From the NCBI RefSeq assembly GCF_002211445.1, contig NZ_LSTO01000004.1:1-63461 (forward strand): a stretch of 63,461 bases of DNA, given 5' to 3'. Under the pieces are notes generated by a model. It was given only the letters and a program-made list of their open reading frames with translations. It did no database searches and was not told the origin of the DNA. Each line of letters starts with the position of its first letter. Position 1 is the first letter of the stretch. Below are positions 40,284 to 50,368 of the stretch, piece by piece. The translations under genes and the position numbers were made by a program. Source of the stretch: Noviherbaspirillum denitrificans. GTDB taxonomy: Bacteria > Pseudomonadota > Gammaproteobacteria > Burkholderiales > Burkholderiaceae_D.

Positions 40284-40553
40284 TTACTTGCGCAGGCCGA
40301 GTTTTTCAATCAGAGCGCGATAACGGGTAGCGTCTTTGCCCTTGAGGTAGGACAGCAGGCGCTTGCGGCGGTTAACCATCATGATCAGGCCGCGGCGGGA
40401 GTGGTGATCCTTGGCGTGGGCCTTGAAGTGGTTATTGAGCTCGTTGATACGGGCGGTCAGCAGTGCAACTTGCACTTCCGGGGAGCCAGTGTCGTTCGTG
40501 CCGCGGGCGTTGTCCGCGATGATTGCGGCCTTGTTGATGTTTTCTACAGACAT
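40284..40553 (-). CDS. rpsO: 30S ribosomal protein S15
   Basis: Primary 16S rRNA-binding protein, 89 residues, normal length, with the conserved [20 protein letters not shown] (in part) and [20 protein letters not shown]. An AAAGG ribosome site precedes the ATG. A strong promoter and a 5-prime hairpin lie upstream, leaving an untranslated leader of about 85 bases that could hold an S15 feedback site. Confidence 0.99.
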   Translation of the reverse strand: MSVENINKAAIIADNARGTNDTGSPEVQVALLTARINELNNHFKAHAKDHHSRRGLIMMVNRRKRLLSYLKGKDATRYRALIEKLGLRK

Positions 40554-40609
40554 GATTACCTTTCACATGCGGTGTACGGAGTCGCAACCCTGAGCACCGT
40601 GAACAATTG

Positions 40610-40637
40610 ACAAAAACACTTGGTCAAATCGACCAAG
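40610..40637 (-). promoter_or_regulatory. 5-prime hairpin of the predicted rpsO leader
   Basis: CTTGGTC, loop GATTT, GACCAAG, then TGTTTTTG on the minus strand. It begins at the predicted transcript start, so it is either a stabilising 5-prime stem, an early attenuator or part of an S15 binding site. Confidence 0.5.
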
Positions 40638-40643
40638 ACGCGC

Positions 40644-40672
40644 AGTATAAAGGAAATGGGTCGATTATTCAA
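40644..40672 (-). promoter_or_regulatory. Predicted sigma70 promoter of rpsO
   Basis: TTGAAT (40672-40667), a 17-base spacer and TATACT (40649-40644) on the minus strand; transcription would start near 40637. Confidence 0.65.
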
Positions 40673-40752
40673 ATACTTAAGACGGTTTTCCCGGGCCGGC
40701 GAAGTCCGCCTCCCGACGGGCAGCAATGGCGCCGCGGACATGGGGTAACAGC

Positions 40753-41265
40753 ATGAAGATGCCAGCAAAAATGACTGTTTTGATATTGTCAGCCGGCCTT
40801 GCCGCCTGCAGCACGTTGTTCCCACCTCCGGTCAATGTCGGCGACCCGGAATCGGAACTACTGACCAAGCGTGGACAACCCACGCAACGCTACCAGGATG
40901 GCAAGGATCACTTGCTTGAGTACGCGCTCGGACCTTGGGGACAGAAGACGTTTATGGCACGTGTCGGGCCGGACGGAAAAGTCATTTCTTTTGAGCAAGT
41001 ATTAACAACCCAGAAATTCGCGACCATCAAGGTGGGCGAAACCAACAAGGACGGTGTGCTGAAGACGATCGGAGGGCCTTCGGAGACGTCCTACCTGCCG
41101 TTGCGCGACTTGGAAGTCTGGTCCTACCCGTACAAGGAAGCAGGAGTCTGGAACTCGATCATGCACGTACACTTCGACAAGGCGGGTATTGTGCGGCAGA
41201 TGCTGAATGGTCCGGACATGCGTTTCGATCCCGACCTCAGGTTCCCGTTCGGGATGATGCGATAA
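40753..41265 (+). CDS. Outer-membrane lipoprotein with BamE/SmpA-like repeats
   Basis: 170 residues from ATG 40753. A lipoprotein signal ends with the lipobox LAAC (Cys19), so the mature protein is lipid-anchored; residue +2 is serine, favouring the outer membrane. Two similar segments, GDPESELLTKRGQPTQRY and the later GETNKDGVLKTIGGPSETSYLPL, resemble the BamE/OmlA fold in tandem. A role in envelope assembly or inhibition is possible but not shown. Divergent from rpsO; has its own terminator. An upstream in-frame ATG at 40726 would put nine extra residues before the signal and is less likely. Confidence 0.82.
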   Translation: MKMPAKMTVLILSAGLAACSTLFPPPVNVGDPESELLTKRGQPTQRYQDGKDHLLEYALGPWGQKTFMARVGPDGKVISFEQVLTTQKFATIKVGETNKDGVLKTIGGPSETSYLPLRDLEVWSYPYKEAGVWNSIMHVHFDKAGIVRQMLNGPDMRFDPDLRFPFGMMR

Positions 41266-41294
41266 AAAACGCCCGCGTGAAGGCGGGCGTTTTT
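41264..41294. terminator. Bidirectional terminator between the lipoprotein gene and leuA
   Basis: AACGCCCGC, six-base loop, GCGGGCGTT, flanked by an A-run and a T-run, between converging genes. Confidence 0.88.
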
Positions 41295-41310
41295 GCTGTC
41301 CGATCAGTGC

Positions 41311-42849
41311 TCAGAGCTGCGGATTGAGCTTGTCGACCTTGGAGTGCAGCTTGTTCAGCGCGGAGAGGTAAGCCTTTGCCGAGGCAACCACGATATCGGG
41401 ATCTGCGCCGACACCGTTGACGATACGGCCGGCCTTCGACAGACGCATCGTCACTTCACCCTGGGACTGCGTGCCGGTGGTGATCGCATTGACAGAGAAC
41501 AGCAGCAGTTCGGAGCCGCTCTTGGCTTCCGACTCGATGGCATTTACCGTGGCGTCGACCGGGCCATTGCCCTGCCCTTCGCAAGCCAGCTCCTTGCCCC
41601 CCATGGTGAACACCACTTTCGCCGTCGGACGCTCGCCGGTTTCGGAGTGCTGGCGCAGCGACACGAAACGGTAGTGTTCGTTGTCGTGCGAGTGCTGTTC
41701 ATCGGCCACCAGCGCGATGATGTCCTCGTCGAAAATTTCCGCCTTGCGGTCGGCAAGTTCCTTGAATCGGGCAAATGCGGCATTCACTTCCGTCTCGGAT
41801 TCGAGTTCGATGCCAAGCTCTTCCAGGCGCTGCTTGAACGCGTTGCGGCCGGAGAGTTTGCCGAGCACGATCTTGTTTGCGGTCCAGCCCACATCTTCCG
41901 CACGCATGATTTCATAGGTATCGCGCGCCTTGAGGACGCCATCCTGGTGGATACCGGACGCATGGGCGAAGGCATTGGCGCCGACCACGGCCTTGTTCGG
42001 CTGCACTGCGAAGCCGGTGATCTGCGAGACGAGCTTCGATGCCGGGACGATCTGGGTCGTGTCGATGCCGACGTCGAGCCTGAAGTAATCCTTGCGCGTC
42101 TTCACTGCCATCACGACTTCTTCGAGCGAGGTATTGCCGGCACGTTCGCCAAGTCCATTGATGGTGCATTCGATCTGGCGCGCGCCGCCGATCATGATGC
42201 CTGCAAGGGAGTTCGCCACCGCCATGCCGAGGTCGTTGTGGCAGTGCACGGACCAGACCGCCTTGTCGGAATTCGGGATGCGCTCGCGCAGGGTTTTGAG
42301 CATGTTGCCGTACAACTCGGGCACACCGTAACCGACGGTGTCGGCGAAGTTGATGGTGGTCGCGCCCTCATTGATCACAGTCTCAAGGACGCGGCAGAGG
42401 AAGTCGATGTCGGAACGGCTGCCGTCTTCCGGGCTGAACTCGACATCGTCGGTGAAGTTGCGTGCGAAGCGCACTGCCTGCTTCGCCTGTTCGAGCACCT
42501 GCTCGGGCGACATGCGCAGCTTCTTCTCCATATGGAGCGGCGAGGTCGCGATGAAGGTATGGATACGCTTGCGTGCTGCCGGCGCCAAGGCTTCCGCAGC
42601 GCGCGCAATATCGCGGTCGTTTGCACGGGAGAGCGAGCAGACGGTCGATTCCTTGATGATCCCAGCGATCGCCTTGATCGATTCGAAGTCGCCCGGGGAG
42701 GCAGCGGCAAAACCGGCTTCGATCACGTCCACGCGCAGGCGCTCCAGCTGCTTCGCAATGCGGATTTTTTCATCCTTGGTCATCGAAGCGCCGGGCGATT
42801 GTTCGCCGTCACGCAAGGTTGTGTCGAAAATGATCAGTTTGTCGGCCAT
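41311..42849 (-). CDS. leuA: 2-isopropylmalate synthase
   Basis: Condenses acetyl-CoA with 2-oxoisovalerate, the first step of leucine synthesis. 512 residues from ATG 42849 with AAGGAGAG upstream; an ATG at 42924 in the same frame would add 25 unconserved residues. HMGL-like TIM barrel with [10 protein letters not shown] (11-20) and metal-binding HCHNDLG; the C-terminal LeuA regulatory domain (about 390-512) that mediates leucine feedback inhibition is complete. A separate promoter and a leucine-rich leader frame lie upstream. Confidence 0.97.
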   Translation of the reverse strand: MADKLIIFDTTLRDGEQSPGASMTKDEKIRIAKQLERLRVDVIEAGFAAASPGDFESIKAIAGIIKESTVCSLSRANDRDIARAAEALAPAARKRIHTFIATSPLHMEKKLRMSPEQVLEQAKQAVRFARNFTDDVEFSPEDGSRSDIDFLCRVLETVINEGATTINFADTVGYGVPELYGNMLKTLRERIPNSDKAVWSVHCHNDLGMAVANSLAGIMIGGARQIECTINGLGERAGNTSLEEVVMAVKTRKDYFRLDVGIDTTQIVPASKLVSQITGFAVQPNKAVVGANAFAHASGIHQDGVLKARDTYEIMRAEDVGWTANKIVLGKLSGRNAFKQRLEELGIELESETEVNAAFARFKELADRKAEIFDEDIIALVADEQHSHDNEHYRFVSLRQHSETGERPTAKVVFTMGGKELACEGQGNGPVDATVNAIESEAKSGSELLLFSVNAITTGTQSQGEVTMRLSKAGRIVNGVGADPDIVVASAKAYLSALNKLHSKVDKLNPQL

Positions 42850-42961
42850 GCTGCTCTCCTTGAGGAAAATACGGAAATCGGTTGCTGCCGAATGGTCCTT
42901 CGCCTGCCCTTGCCTGATCGGCATGAGCGAGGGACTACTCGAATTGTGGGGGTATGGGATT

Positions 42962-42981
42962 TAGCGCGCGTTAACGCACTA
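42962..42981 (-). promoter_or_regulatory. Hairpin over the stop codon of the leuA leader frame
   Basis: On the minus strand TAGTGCGT pairs with GCGCGCTA (two G-U pairs), with loop TAAC containing the UAA stop. The two CTA leucine codons end at the base of the stem. There is no U-run after it, so it is not a classical terminator. Confidence 0.4.
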
Positions 42982-43054
42982 GTAGCGACAGCAGCAGACC
43001 TGCCAGCAGGTTGCTGAAGAAAGCGGATGCGGAAATGTGGATTTCGCGGGACAT
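42971..43054 (-). CDS. Candidate leucine-rich leader peptide of leuA (27 codons)
   Basis: A short frame from ATG 43054 to TAA 42971. It begins MSREIHISASAFF and ends LLAGLLLSLLVR: seven leucines in the last twelve residues, coded CTG CTG, CTG CTG CTG and CTA CTA. This is the composition of attenuator leader peptides of leu operons. The ATG falls seven bases after a strong -10 box, so the predicted mRNA would start at or next to AUG, i.e. be leaderless. An in-frame ATG at 43078 lies inside the promoter and is less likely. About 120 bases separate it from leuA. I see no downstream U-rich terminator, so the mechanism, if any, is not simple attenuation. Confidence 0.5.
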   Translation of the reverse strand: MSREIHISASAFFSNLLAGLLLSLLVR

Positions 43055-43061
43055 GCCGAAA

Positions 43062-43090
43062 ACTATAAGCGTAATCATGGAAAAGTGCAA
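43062..43090 (-). promoter_or_regulatory. Predicted sigma70 promoter of leuA
   Basis: TTGCAC (43090-43085), exactly 17 bases, TATAGT (43067-43062) on the minus strand. It lies just after the pssA terminator, which fits an independent leuA transcript. Confidence 0.65.
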
Positions 43091-43096
43091 CAGGCT

Positions 43097-43138
43097 ATCG
43101 AAAAGGCGGCAATTCGGCATGTTTGCCGCCTTTTCGAT
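43097..43138 (-). terminator. Terminator after pssA
   Basis: Perfect 16-bp stem (ATCGAAAAGGCGGCAA with its complement) around a 10-base loop, beginning right after the pssA stop. On the minus strand the stem ends in TTGCCGCCTTTTCGAT. One of the strongest hairpins in the window. Confidence 0.85.
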
Positions 43139-43144
43139 CGTGCG

Positions 43145-44023
43145 TCAGTCTTTGCCGTCGTGGTGTTCGACTTCCGAAGTCTGCACGATGCTGACCGGTT
43201 TTCCCTTGGCAAGGCGCCAGAAAAAGATCGCGTAGCCAGACAATCCATACAGAACGAACATGCCGAACAGCACTTTCGGCGGATCGCTTGATACCAGCAC
43301 GAAGATAAGCACGATCACGAAGATTGCGATGAAGGGCACCGACTTCTTGAAGTTGATTTCCTTAAAGCTGTAGAACGGCACGTTCGTGACCATCGTGAGG
43401 CCGGCATACAGGGTGATGGCCCATGCGTACCAGCTCAGGTTCTGCCCCTCGAAACCAAGATCATGCATCAGCCAGATGAATCCCGTGACCAGCGCGGCGG
43501 CAGCCGGGCTAGGCAAGCCCTGGAAGTAGCGCTTGTCGACGACGCCAATGTTGGTATTGAAGCGGGCCAGGCGTAGAGCCGCACCCGCGCAATACACAAA
43601 GGCCGCAAGCCAGCCGAGCTTGCCGAGGCCGCGGAGCGACCATTCATAGACGACCAGTGCCGGCGCCGCGCCAAAGGACAGCATGTCGGACAGGCTGTCG
43701 TATTGCGCGCCGAATTCGCTCTGCGTGTTGGTCAGGCGAGCAACACGTCCGTCGACGCTGTCGAGCAGCATCGCAGCAAAGATGGCGACTGCTGCATAGT
43801 CGTATTTCAGGTTCATTGCCATCACGATGGCGAAAAAACCGGCGAACAGGTTCGCGGTGGTGAATGCGTTCGGCAGCAGGTAAATCCCCCGACGGCGCAG
43901 GGTTGGCGCGCTCGGCGCCTCGTCAATTGCTGTCGGCGCGTGGTGGGCTATGCGTTTATTCCAGCGCGCCTTGAGGGGCGCACCGGGGTTTGATTTTGAT
44001 TTGCGGCGATTGAAGGTTGCCAT
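43145..44023 (-). CDS. pssA: CDP-diacylglycerol--serine O-phosphatidyltransferase
   Basis: Membrane enzyme making phosphatidylserine, precursor of phosphatidylethanolamine; the CDP-alcohol phosphatidyltransferase type. 292 residues, about seven helices. The signature DG-AR-G-D-D is complete (Asp91, Gly92, Ala95, Arg96, Gly105, Asp109, Asp113). The first 45 residues are a basic, disordered N-terminal extension (RRKSKSNPGAPLKARWNKR). Lies in the ilv-pssA-leuA block common in Betaproteobacteria. Confidence 0.95.
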   Translation of the reverse strand: MATFNRRKSKSNPGAPLKARWNKRIAHHAPTAIDEAPSAPTLRRRGIYLLPNAFTTANLFAGFFAIVMAMNLKYDYAAVAIFAAMLLDSVDGRVARLTNTQSEFGAQYDSLSDMLSFGAAPALVVYEWSLRGLGKLGWLAAFVYCAGAALRLARFNTNIGVVDKRYFQGLPSPAAAALVTGFIWLMHDLGFEGQNLSWYAWAITLYAGLTMVTNVPFYSFKEINFKKSVPFIAIFVIVLIFVLVSSDPPKVLFGMFVLYGLSGYAIFFWRLAKGKPVSIVQTSEVEHHDGKD

Positions 44024-44164
44024 TCCAAATCCGTTTCACTTGTTTGCCAATATGATTACAGATTGGCCGGAATTGTTTCCAGTGCAAATATCAAGTAATG
44101 CAATGGGGAAAATAAAAAGCGTGGGTATTCTAGACGACCGGACAATAAATGTAACCTTCCGACA

Positions 44165-44908
44165 TCAACGGAAGCGAAGCTTGCCCACCACCCGCATACC
44201 CTGTGTCGTCTCGCCAGGCTCGAAACTCGGCTCCTCCACCTGCATGGCCTCCATCGGCGCGGCCGCCCGCATCGCCTTCGCCGATGGCGGGGCATCCTGC
44301 GCATAGGCGCCGGAAGCTTCGAAATCCACGGTTTCGAGCGTGGCATCCGCGGGATTCCGGCCCATTGCCTTTGCGACGGCAGTGATGCGGTCGGTCAGGT
44401 TGCGATAGGCGGCGGCGATGCGCTGCTCTTCAAGCTTTCTGCTGCTTGCTTCGGTGAGCCCGAAGTGCAAGTTGTTCAGGGCAAGGATGCGTTGTGCAGC
44501 GGCGATGCTTTTCGGAAGACCTGCCAGGTTCGGGGTCGTGATTTCGAGGTATTGCCCGACACGCCAGCTCGCTGGTTGCCGTCCGCGGTTGTTCTGGCGA
44601 GTCTGGATGGAATCGTCGGCGTACACCGGATAGGTGTAGTAACCACGGGTCTTCAGCACAGCCTGCGGGTCTTCCTTGCGAATGAGGTCAGTGCCCTGCT
44701 TCATTTTCAGGTTGACTCGGGATGCGGCGGCTGCCTTGTCCTTGTCCTGCTCTTCGATCATGAAGGTGGCACGCGCCTCGTCATTGGCCTGCTTGACTTC
44801 ACCGTAGGCGGGAACGATGACCAGCGTCCCGCTTGTCTGTGTCACAGTCTGCGCGCCAACAGCGCCGGCAAAGGCAAGAGACATGAGCGCTACAAGAAAA
44901 CGTGCCAT
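44165..44908 (-). CDS. SIMPL domain (DUF541) periplasmic protein
   Basis: 247 residues from ATG 44908, with GGAGG five bases upstream. Signal peptide of about 19 residues (MARFLVALMSLAFAGAVGA) predicts a periplasmic protein. The DUF541/SIMPL body starts with SGTLVIVPAYGEVKQANDEA and continues to about residue 205; the last 45 residues are a variable, alanine-rich tail. Molecular function is unknown; relatives are linked to oxidative or envelope stress. The ilvC terminator abuts its ribosome site, so its expression probably depends on read-through from ilvC. Confidence 0.85.
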   Translation of the reverse strand: MARFLVALMSLAFAGAVGAQTVTQTSGTLVIVPAYGEVKQANDEARATFMIEEQDKDKAAAASRVNLKMKQGTDLIRKEDPQAVLKTRGYYTYPVYADDSIQTRQNNRGRQPASWRVGQYLEITTPNLAGLPKSIAAAQRILALNNLHFGLTEASSRKLEEQRIAAAYRNLTDRITAVAKAMGRNPADATLETVDFEASGAYAQDAPPSAKAMRAAAPMEAMQVEEPSFEPGETTQGMRVVGKLRFR

Positions 44909-44918
44909 GCGATCCTCC

Positions 44919-44953
44919 GAAAAAAATGGGGCGCATCCCATGATGCGCCCCAT
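44919..44953 (-). terminator. Terminator after ilvC
   Basis: ATGGGGCGCATC and GATGCGCCCCAT around a four-base loop, then TTTTTT on the minus strand. It ends only a few bases before the GGAGG of the SIMPL gene. Confidence 0.9.
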
Positions 44954-45001
44954 TCATTGTACTCAAGCCAGGCAATCTTAACGATTGCCAATGACTTTTG
45001 C

Positions 45002-46544
<1,543 letters not shown>

Positions 46545-46545
<1 letters not shown>

Positions 46546-48260
46546 TACAGATCCTCCGAACCCAGAAGCATTTCAGTCAAGCCCTTGCCGGCTTTCACCA
46601 TCGGCCAGACGTTTTCGGTTTGATCCGTAATGAAATTCATGAACACCAGGCGGTCTTTCATGCCGAACGCTTCTTTCAGCGCGCCTTCGACGTCGCCTGG
46701 CTTCTCGATCTTCATACCGACGTGGCCATAGGATTCGACCAGCATATTGAAGTCGGGGAGCGAGTCCATGTACGACTCGGAATAGCGCGAGCCGTAATCG
46801 ATCTGCTGCCACTGGCGCACCATGCCGAGGAAGCGGTTGTTCAGCAGAATGATCTTCGGGGTCAGGTGGTACTGTTTGCAGGTAGCAAGTTCCTGAATGC
46901 ACATCTGGATCGAGGCTTCGCCGGTGATGCAGGCAACGGTCGAACCCGGGTTGGCCATCTGCACGCCCATTGCGTACGGCAGGCCCACACCCATCGTGCC
47001 CAGGCCGCCGGAATTGATCCAGCGGCGCGGCTTGTCGAAGTTGTAGTACTGCGCAGCCCACATCTGGTGCTGGCCGACGTCGGACGTAATGAAGGCGTCA
47101 CCCTTGGTCACTTCCCACAGCTTGCGCACGACTTCCTGTGGCTTGATGACTTCGTTGGAGGTCGCAAACTTCAGGCAGTCGCGGCCGCGCCATTCGTTGA
47201 TCTGGCGCCACCAGGCGAAAAGTGCCTGCGCGTTCGGCTTCGTTTCGGAGGCTTCGAGCTGCGACAGCAGTTCGATCAGCACATCCTTGACGTTCCCGAC
47301 GATGGGAATATCGACCTTCACCCGCTTTGAAATCGACGACGGGTCGATGTCGATGTGGATGATCTTGCGCGGATGGCTGGAGAAGTGCTTCGGGTTGCCG
47401 ATCACGCGGTCGTCAAAGCGCGCGCCGATGGCGATCAGCACGTCGCAGTGCTGCATGGCCATGTTGGCTTCATAGGTGCCGTGCATGCCGGGCATGCCGA
47501 CGAACTTGTCGCTCGACGACCTGTAGCCGCCCAGACCCATCAGGGTGTTGGTGCACGGATAGCCAAGCTTGTCGACCAGCTTGTTCAGCTCGGGAGCAGC
47601 ATTCGCGAGGATGATGCCGCCGCCGGTGTAGATCATCGGGCGTTCCGCGGTGAGCAGCAGCTGGACCGCCTTGCGGATCTGGCCGGAGTGGCCCTTGTCG
47701 ACCGGCTTGTACGAACGCATCTCGACTTCTTTCGGGTAGTCGAATGCGCACTTCTGGATCGTGATGTCCTTCGGGATATCGACCAGCACGGGGCCCGGAC
47801 GGCCGGTTGTGGCGATAAAGAAGGCTTTCTTCATCGTCGAGGCCAAGTCCTTGACGTCCTTGACGAGGAAGTTGTGTTTCACGCACGGGCGAGTGATGCC
47901 CACGGTGTCGCACTCCTGGAACGCGTCCTGGCCGATTGCATGCGACGGTACCTGGCCGGAAATGATCACCATCGGGATCGAATCCATGTAGGCGGTCGCG
48001 AGGCCGGTAACAGCATTCGTCACGCCTGGACCGGAGGTCACGATGGCAACGCCGACCTTTTGCGAGCTGCGCGAATAGGCGTCAGCTGCGTGGATGGCCG
48101 CCTGCTCGTGGCGCACCAGGATGTGCTGGAATTTGTCTTGATTGAAGATTGCGTCGTAGATGTAGAGCACTGCGCCGCCGGGATAACCGAACACATGTTC
48201 GACGCCTTCCTCGGCAAGGCAACGCACGACTATTTCCGCGCCTGTGATTTCTGAACTCAT
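46545..48260 (-). CDS. ilvI: Acetolactate synthase large (catalytic) subunit
   Basis: ThDP/FAD enzyme making acetolactate and acetohydroxybutyrate. 571 residues from ATG 48260 with AGGA upstream; a TTG five codons earlier is rejected. GYPGGAVLYIYDAI, catalytic Glu52 (RHEQAAIHAAD), and the ThDP-binding GDASI-type region, here GEASIQMCIQEL. Note that the usual GDG/GDA of the ThDP fold reads GEA, which is common in this subfamily. First gene of ilvI-ilvH-ilvC; a roughly 300-500-base upstream region separates it from the divergent sigma factor gene. Confidence 0.97.
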
Positions 48261-48769
48261 TGCTAGTCCTTTCAAGGTCCATTGGAGATTGATCGGATGC
48301 TCTCTCCTGACGAAAGTCCGTTCGAAACGACAGTGCCTGGGCTTCCCTTGATTGTGCGGTCACGCCGGTTCGTTGCGCACCCGTAGATGCGATTCAAAGC
48401 GACGCTGAAGGCGACTCGTTCAGCCGGGGTACCTGAAGTGCCGGTACGGATTTCTCACGCTTTTGGCGTGGGTTAGAGCAAACAGCTTTCAAATATAAAG
48501 CGCGTCTGATCGGATGGCGGCATTATGGGCCGCGCGCGAAAAGACAGTCCCTCGGGGATGCGAAGGGACTCATAAGTTAATGCGTCGCACCATTTTGGTC
48601 AAGTTAAATTCCACCAAAAGCCTTAGAAATCAAGCGGTTTCCGCAAAATCCGTGCACAGTGCGGGCATTTTTTTGCTAGCATGCGCTCAGTTTTTCGAAA
48701 ACAAGTGCCGGACAGCATCCGCCCCGCCCTACCGCCCCACTTTGCAGCAGATACGAATCGCCTCTTAGC
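48261..48769 (-). promoter_or_regulatory. Long untranslated region between ilvI and the divergent sigma gene
   Basis: About 500 bases with no convincing long gene. On the minus strand it holds a possible promoter (TTGACC, 17 bases, TAACTT, 48600-48573), tiny frames MVRRINL (48593-48570) and one of 16 codons ending CLL (48523-48473), a hairpin with U-run at 48539-48570, and a CACGC-TTTTG-GCGTG hairpin near 48456-48470. It may be the leader of ilvIHC. Which of these is real is not decidable by eye. Confidence 0.4.
48539..48570 (-). terminator. Terminator-like hairpin in the ilvI leader
   Basis: AGTCCCT, 11-base loop, AGGGACT, then GTCTTTT on the minus strand. Its first base follows the stop codon of a seven-residue frame MVRRINL containing Val, Ile and Leu. 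Candidate attenuator of ilvIHC. Confidence 0.45.
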
Positions 48770-49339
48770 ATGGCAACTGATAAAGAACTCTCCAGCTTCC
48801 TGGAAGGCGTGGAACGCAAGGCTTTCAAGCAGGCGGTCTATGCAGTCCGAAAGGATGAAGCCGCGCTGGATATTGTTCAGGATGCAATGATCAAGCTGGC
48901 GGAGAAGTACGGCGACAAGCCGGCAGCCGAGCTGCCGATGCTCTTCCAGCGCATCCTGCAAAACACGATCCATGACTACTTCCGCCGCGAGAAAGTGCGC
49001 GGAACCTGGGTCAGCCTGTTCTCCGGCATGGGGAACGATCTCGAAGACGCCGACAATTTCGACCTGCTCGAAACCTACGAGGCGGAAGAAGGCACGCAGG
49101 CCGCGGAGTCCAGCGCCGACAAGGTCGAACGCGATCAGGTCCTGGCCGCCATCGAGGAAGAAATCCAGAAACTGCCGGCGCGTCAACGCGAGGCCTTCCT
49201 CATGCGTTATTGGCAGGATATGGACGTAGCCGAAACGGCTGCTGCAATGGGCTGCTCCGAAGGCAGCGTGAAAACGCACTGTTCGCGTGCGACACATGCC
49301 CTGGCGCAGGCGCTGCGGGCCAAGGGAATTACATTATGA
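48770..49339 (+). CDS. ECF-type RNA polymerase sigma factor
   Basis: 189 residues. Sigma region 2 about 15-85 (AALDIVQDAMIKLAEKYGD, RILQNTIHDYFRRE) and region 4 about 132-186 (LPARQREAFLMRYWQDMDVAETAAAMGCSEGSVKTHCSRA, shown as two blocks here: LPARQREAFLMRY and GCSEGSVKTHCSRA). The acidic linker between them (about 88-125) is long. First gene of a tight operon: its stop overlaps the start of the DUF3619 gene as ATGA. No known ECF group was recognised; target promoters unknown. Confidence 0.9.
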   Translation: MATDKELSSFLEGVERKAFKQAVYAVRKDEAALDIVQDAMIKLAEKYGDKPAAELPMLFQRILQNTIHDYFRREKVRGTWVSLFSGMGNDLEDADNFDLLETYEAEEGTQAAESSADKVERDQVLAAIEEEIQKLPARQREAFLMRYWQDMDVAETAAAMGCSEGSVKTHCSRATHALAQALRAKGITL

Positions 49340-49737
49340 ACACCAGAGAACTGAATTTCGCGTACAAGGTGCGGCATGCGCTCAATGAGAGCGCCGACAA
49401 ACTTCCGGCATCCACAGCTGAAAAGCTTGCTTCTGCGCGCAAAATTGCACTCTCCCGTCAAAAGAAGGAATCCGGGCTGCGCGTGCTCGTGACGCGCCCC
49501 GTCTTTGCCGGTGACGCCGGCCGCCTGTTCAACGCACCGCTTGCATGGCTCGGCCGGATGGGGACGATGGTCCCGGTAGTTGCGCTGTTTGCTCTTCTGG
49601 CAAGCATCTACCAGGTCGAGCAGCGCCATATCAGCGACACGGCGGAAATGGATGTCGCCGTCCTGGCCGACGAATTGCCCCTGTCGGCCTATCTCGACAA
49701 TGGATTCAACGCCTTCCTGGCGGATCGGGACAAATGA
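49336..49737 (+). CDS. DUF3619 family protein, possible anti-sigma factor
   Basis: 133 residues: cytoplasmic N-terminal part (about 1-76) rich in charged residues, one membrane helix (about 77-93, MVPVVALFALLASIY) and a short periplasmic tail ending AYLDNGFNAFLADRDK. Single-pass topology, size and translational coupling (ATGA overlap) to an ECF sigma gene are those of anti-sigma factors, but the zinc-binding HxxxCxxC motif of the common ASD/ZAS class is absent. The anti-sigma role is inference. Confidence 0.8.
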   Translation: MNTRELNFAYKVRHALNESADKLPASTAEKLASARKIALSRQKKESGLRVLVTRPVFAGDAGRLFNAPLAWLGRMGTMVPVVALFALLASIYQVEQRHISDTAEMDVAVLADELPLSAYLDNGFNAFLADRDK

Positions 49738-49738
49738 T

Positions 49739-50359
49739 ATGGACCGGAAGACATTGAACCGCACCGCCCGCCTCACGCGGGCGGTCTTCTTTTTGGCCGC
49801 GCCCCTCATTCTGGCCGTCGGCTTGCAGACTGGTGCAGCCGCCCAGACGGCCCCGGCCCTCACCTCCAAACCCCGGTGGACAGAATTGAATCCGGCCCAG
49901 CAGCAAGCATTGGCGCCGCTGGCGACCGAGTGGGATACCCTCGAACCCGTCCGCAAGAACAAGTGGCTTGCGATCGCCAACAAGTTCGGCTCGATGAAGC
50001 CTGAAGAGCAGCAGCGCATGCAGGAACGCATGCGCGACTGGGTCCAGCTCACGCCCGAGCAGCGGCGCCTGGCGCGCGAGAATTACGTACGCACCAAGAA
50101 ACTGGATCCCGACCAGAAGTCCGCGCAGTGGGAGCAATACCAGCAACTGCCGGAAGAAGAAAAAAAGAAGCTGGCCGCCGACACGGCCGCCAAGAAAAAG
50201 GTGGCGACCCTGCCACCGCCCGGTACGCAGGACAAGCAGCCCAAGCCGCTGCCGCCGATCAAGGCGACGCCGAAGCCCGTCCTCGAACAATCCGTCACTC
50301 CCAAGGCGGCGAGCCAGTCCGCCTTGCAGCCTGCCGCTCCGGCCAACCCGAAACAATAA
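49739..50359 (+). CDS. DUF3106 family secreted protein
   Basis: 206 residues from ATG 49739, one base after the previous stop. A signal peptide of about 36 residues (hydrophobic AVFFLAAPLILAVGL, cleavage near GAAAQ) predicts export. The central part (about 45-130) has repeated helical motifs, WTELNPAQQQALAPLATEW, MKPEEQQRMQERMRDW and LTPEQRRLARENY, recalling CpxP/LTxxQ-type periplasmic sensors; the last 70 residues are proline/lysine-rich. Possible periplasmic partner of the DUF3619 protein; function not known. Confidence 0.8.
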   Translation: MDRKTLNRTARLTRAVFFLAAPLILAVGLQTGAAAQTAPALTSKPRWTELNPAQQQALAPLATEWDTLEPVRKNKWLAIANKFGSMKPEEQQRMQERMRDWVQLTPEQRRLARENYVRTKKLDPDQKSAQWEQYQQLPEEEKKKLAADTAAKKKVATLPPPGTQDKQPKPLPPIKATPKPVLEQSVTPKAASQSALQPAAPANPKQ

Positions 50360-50368
50360 GCAGAACAA

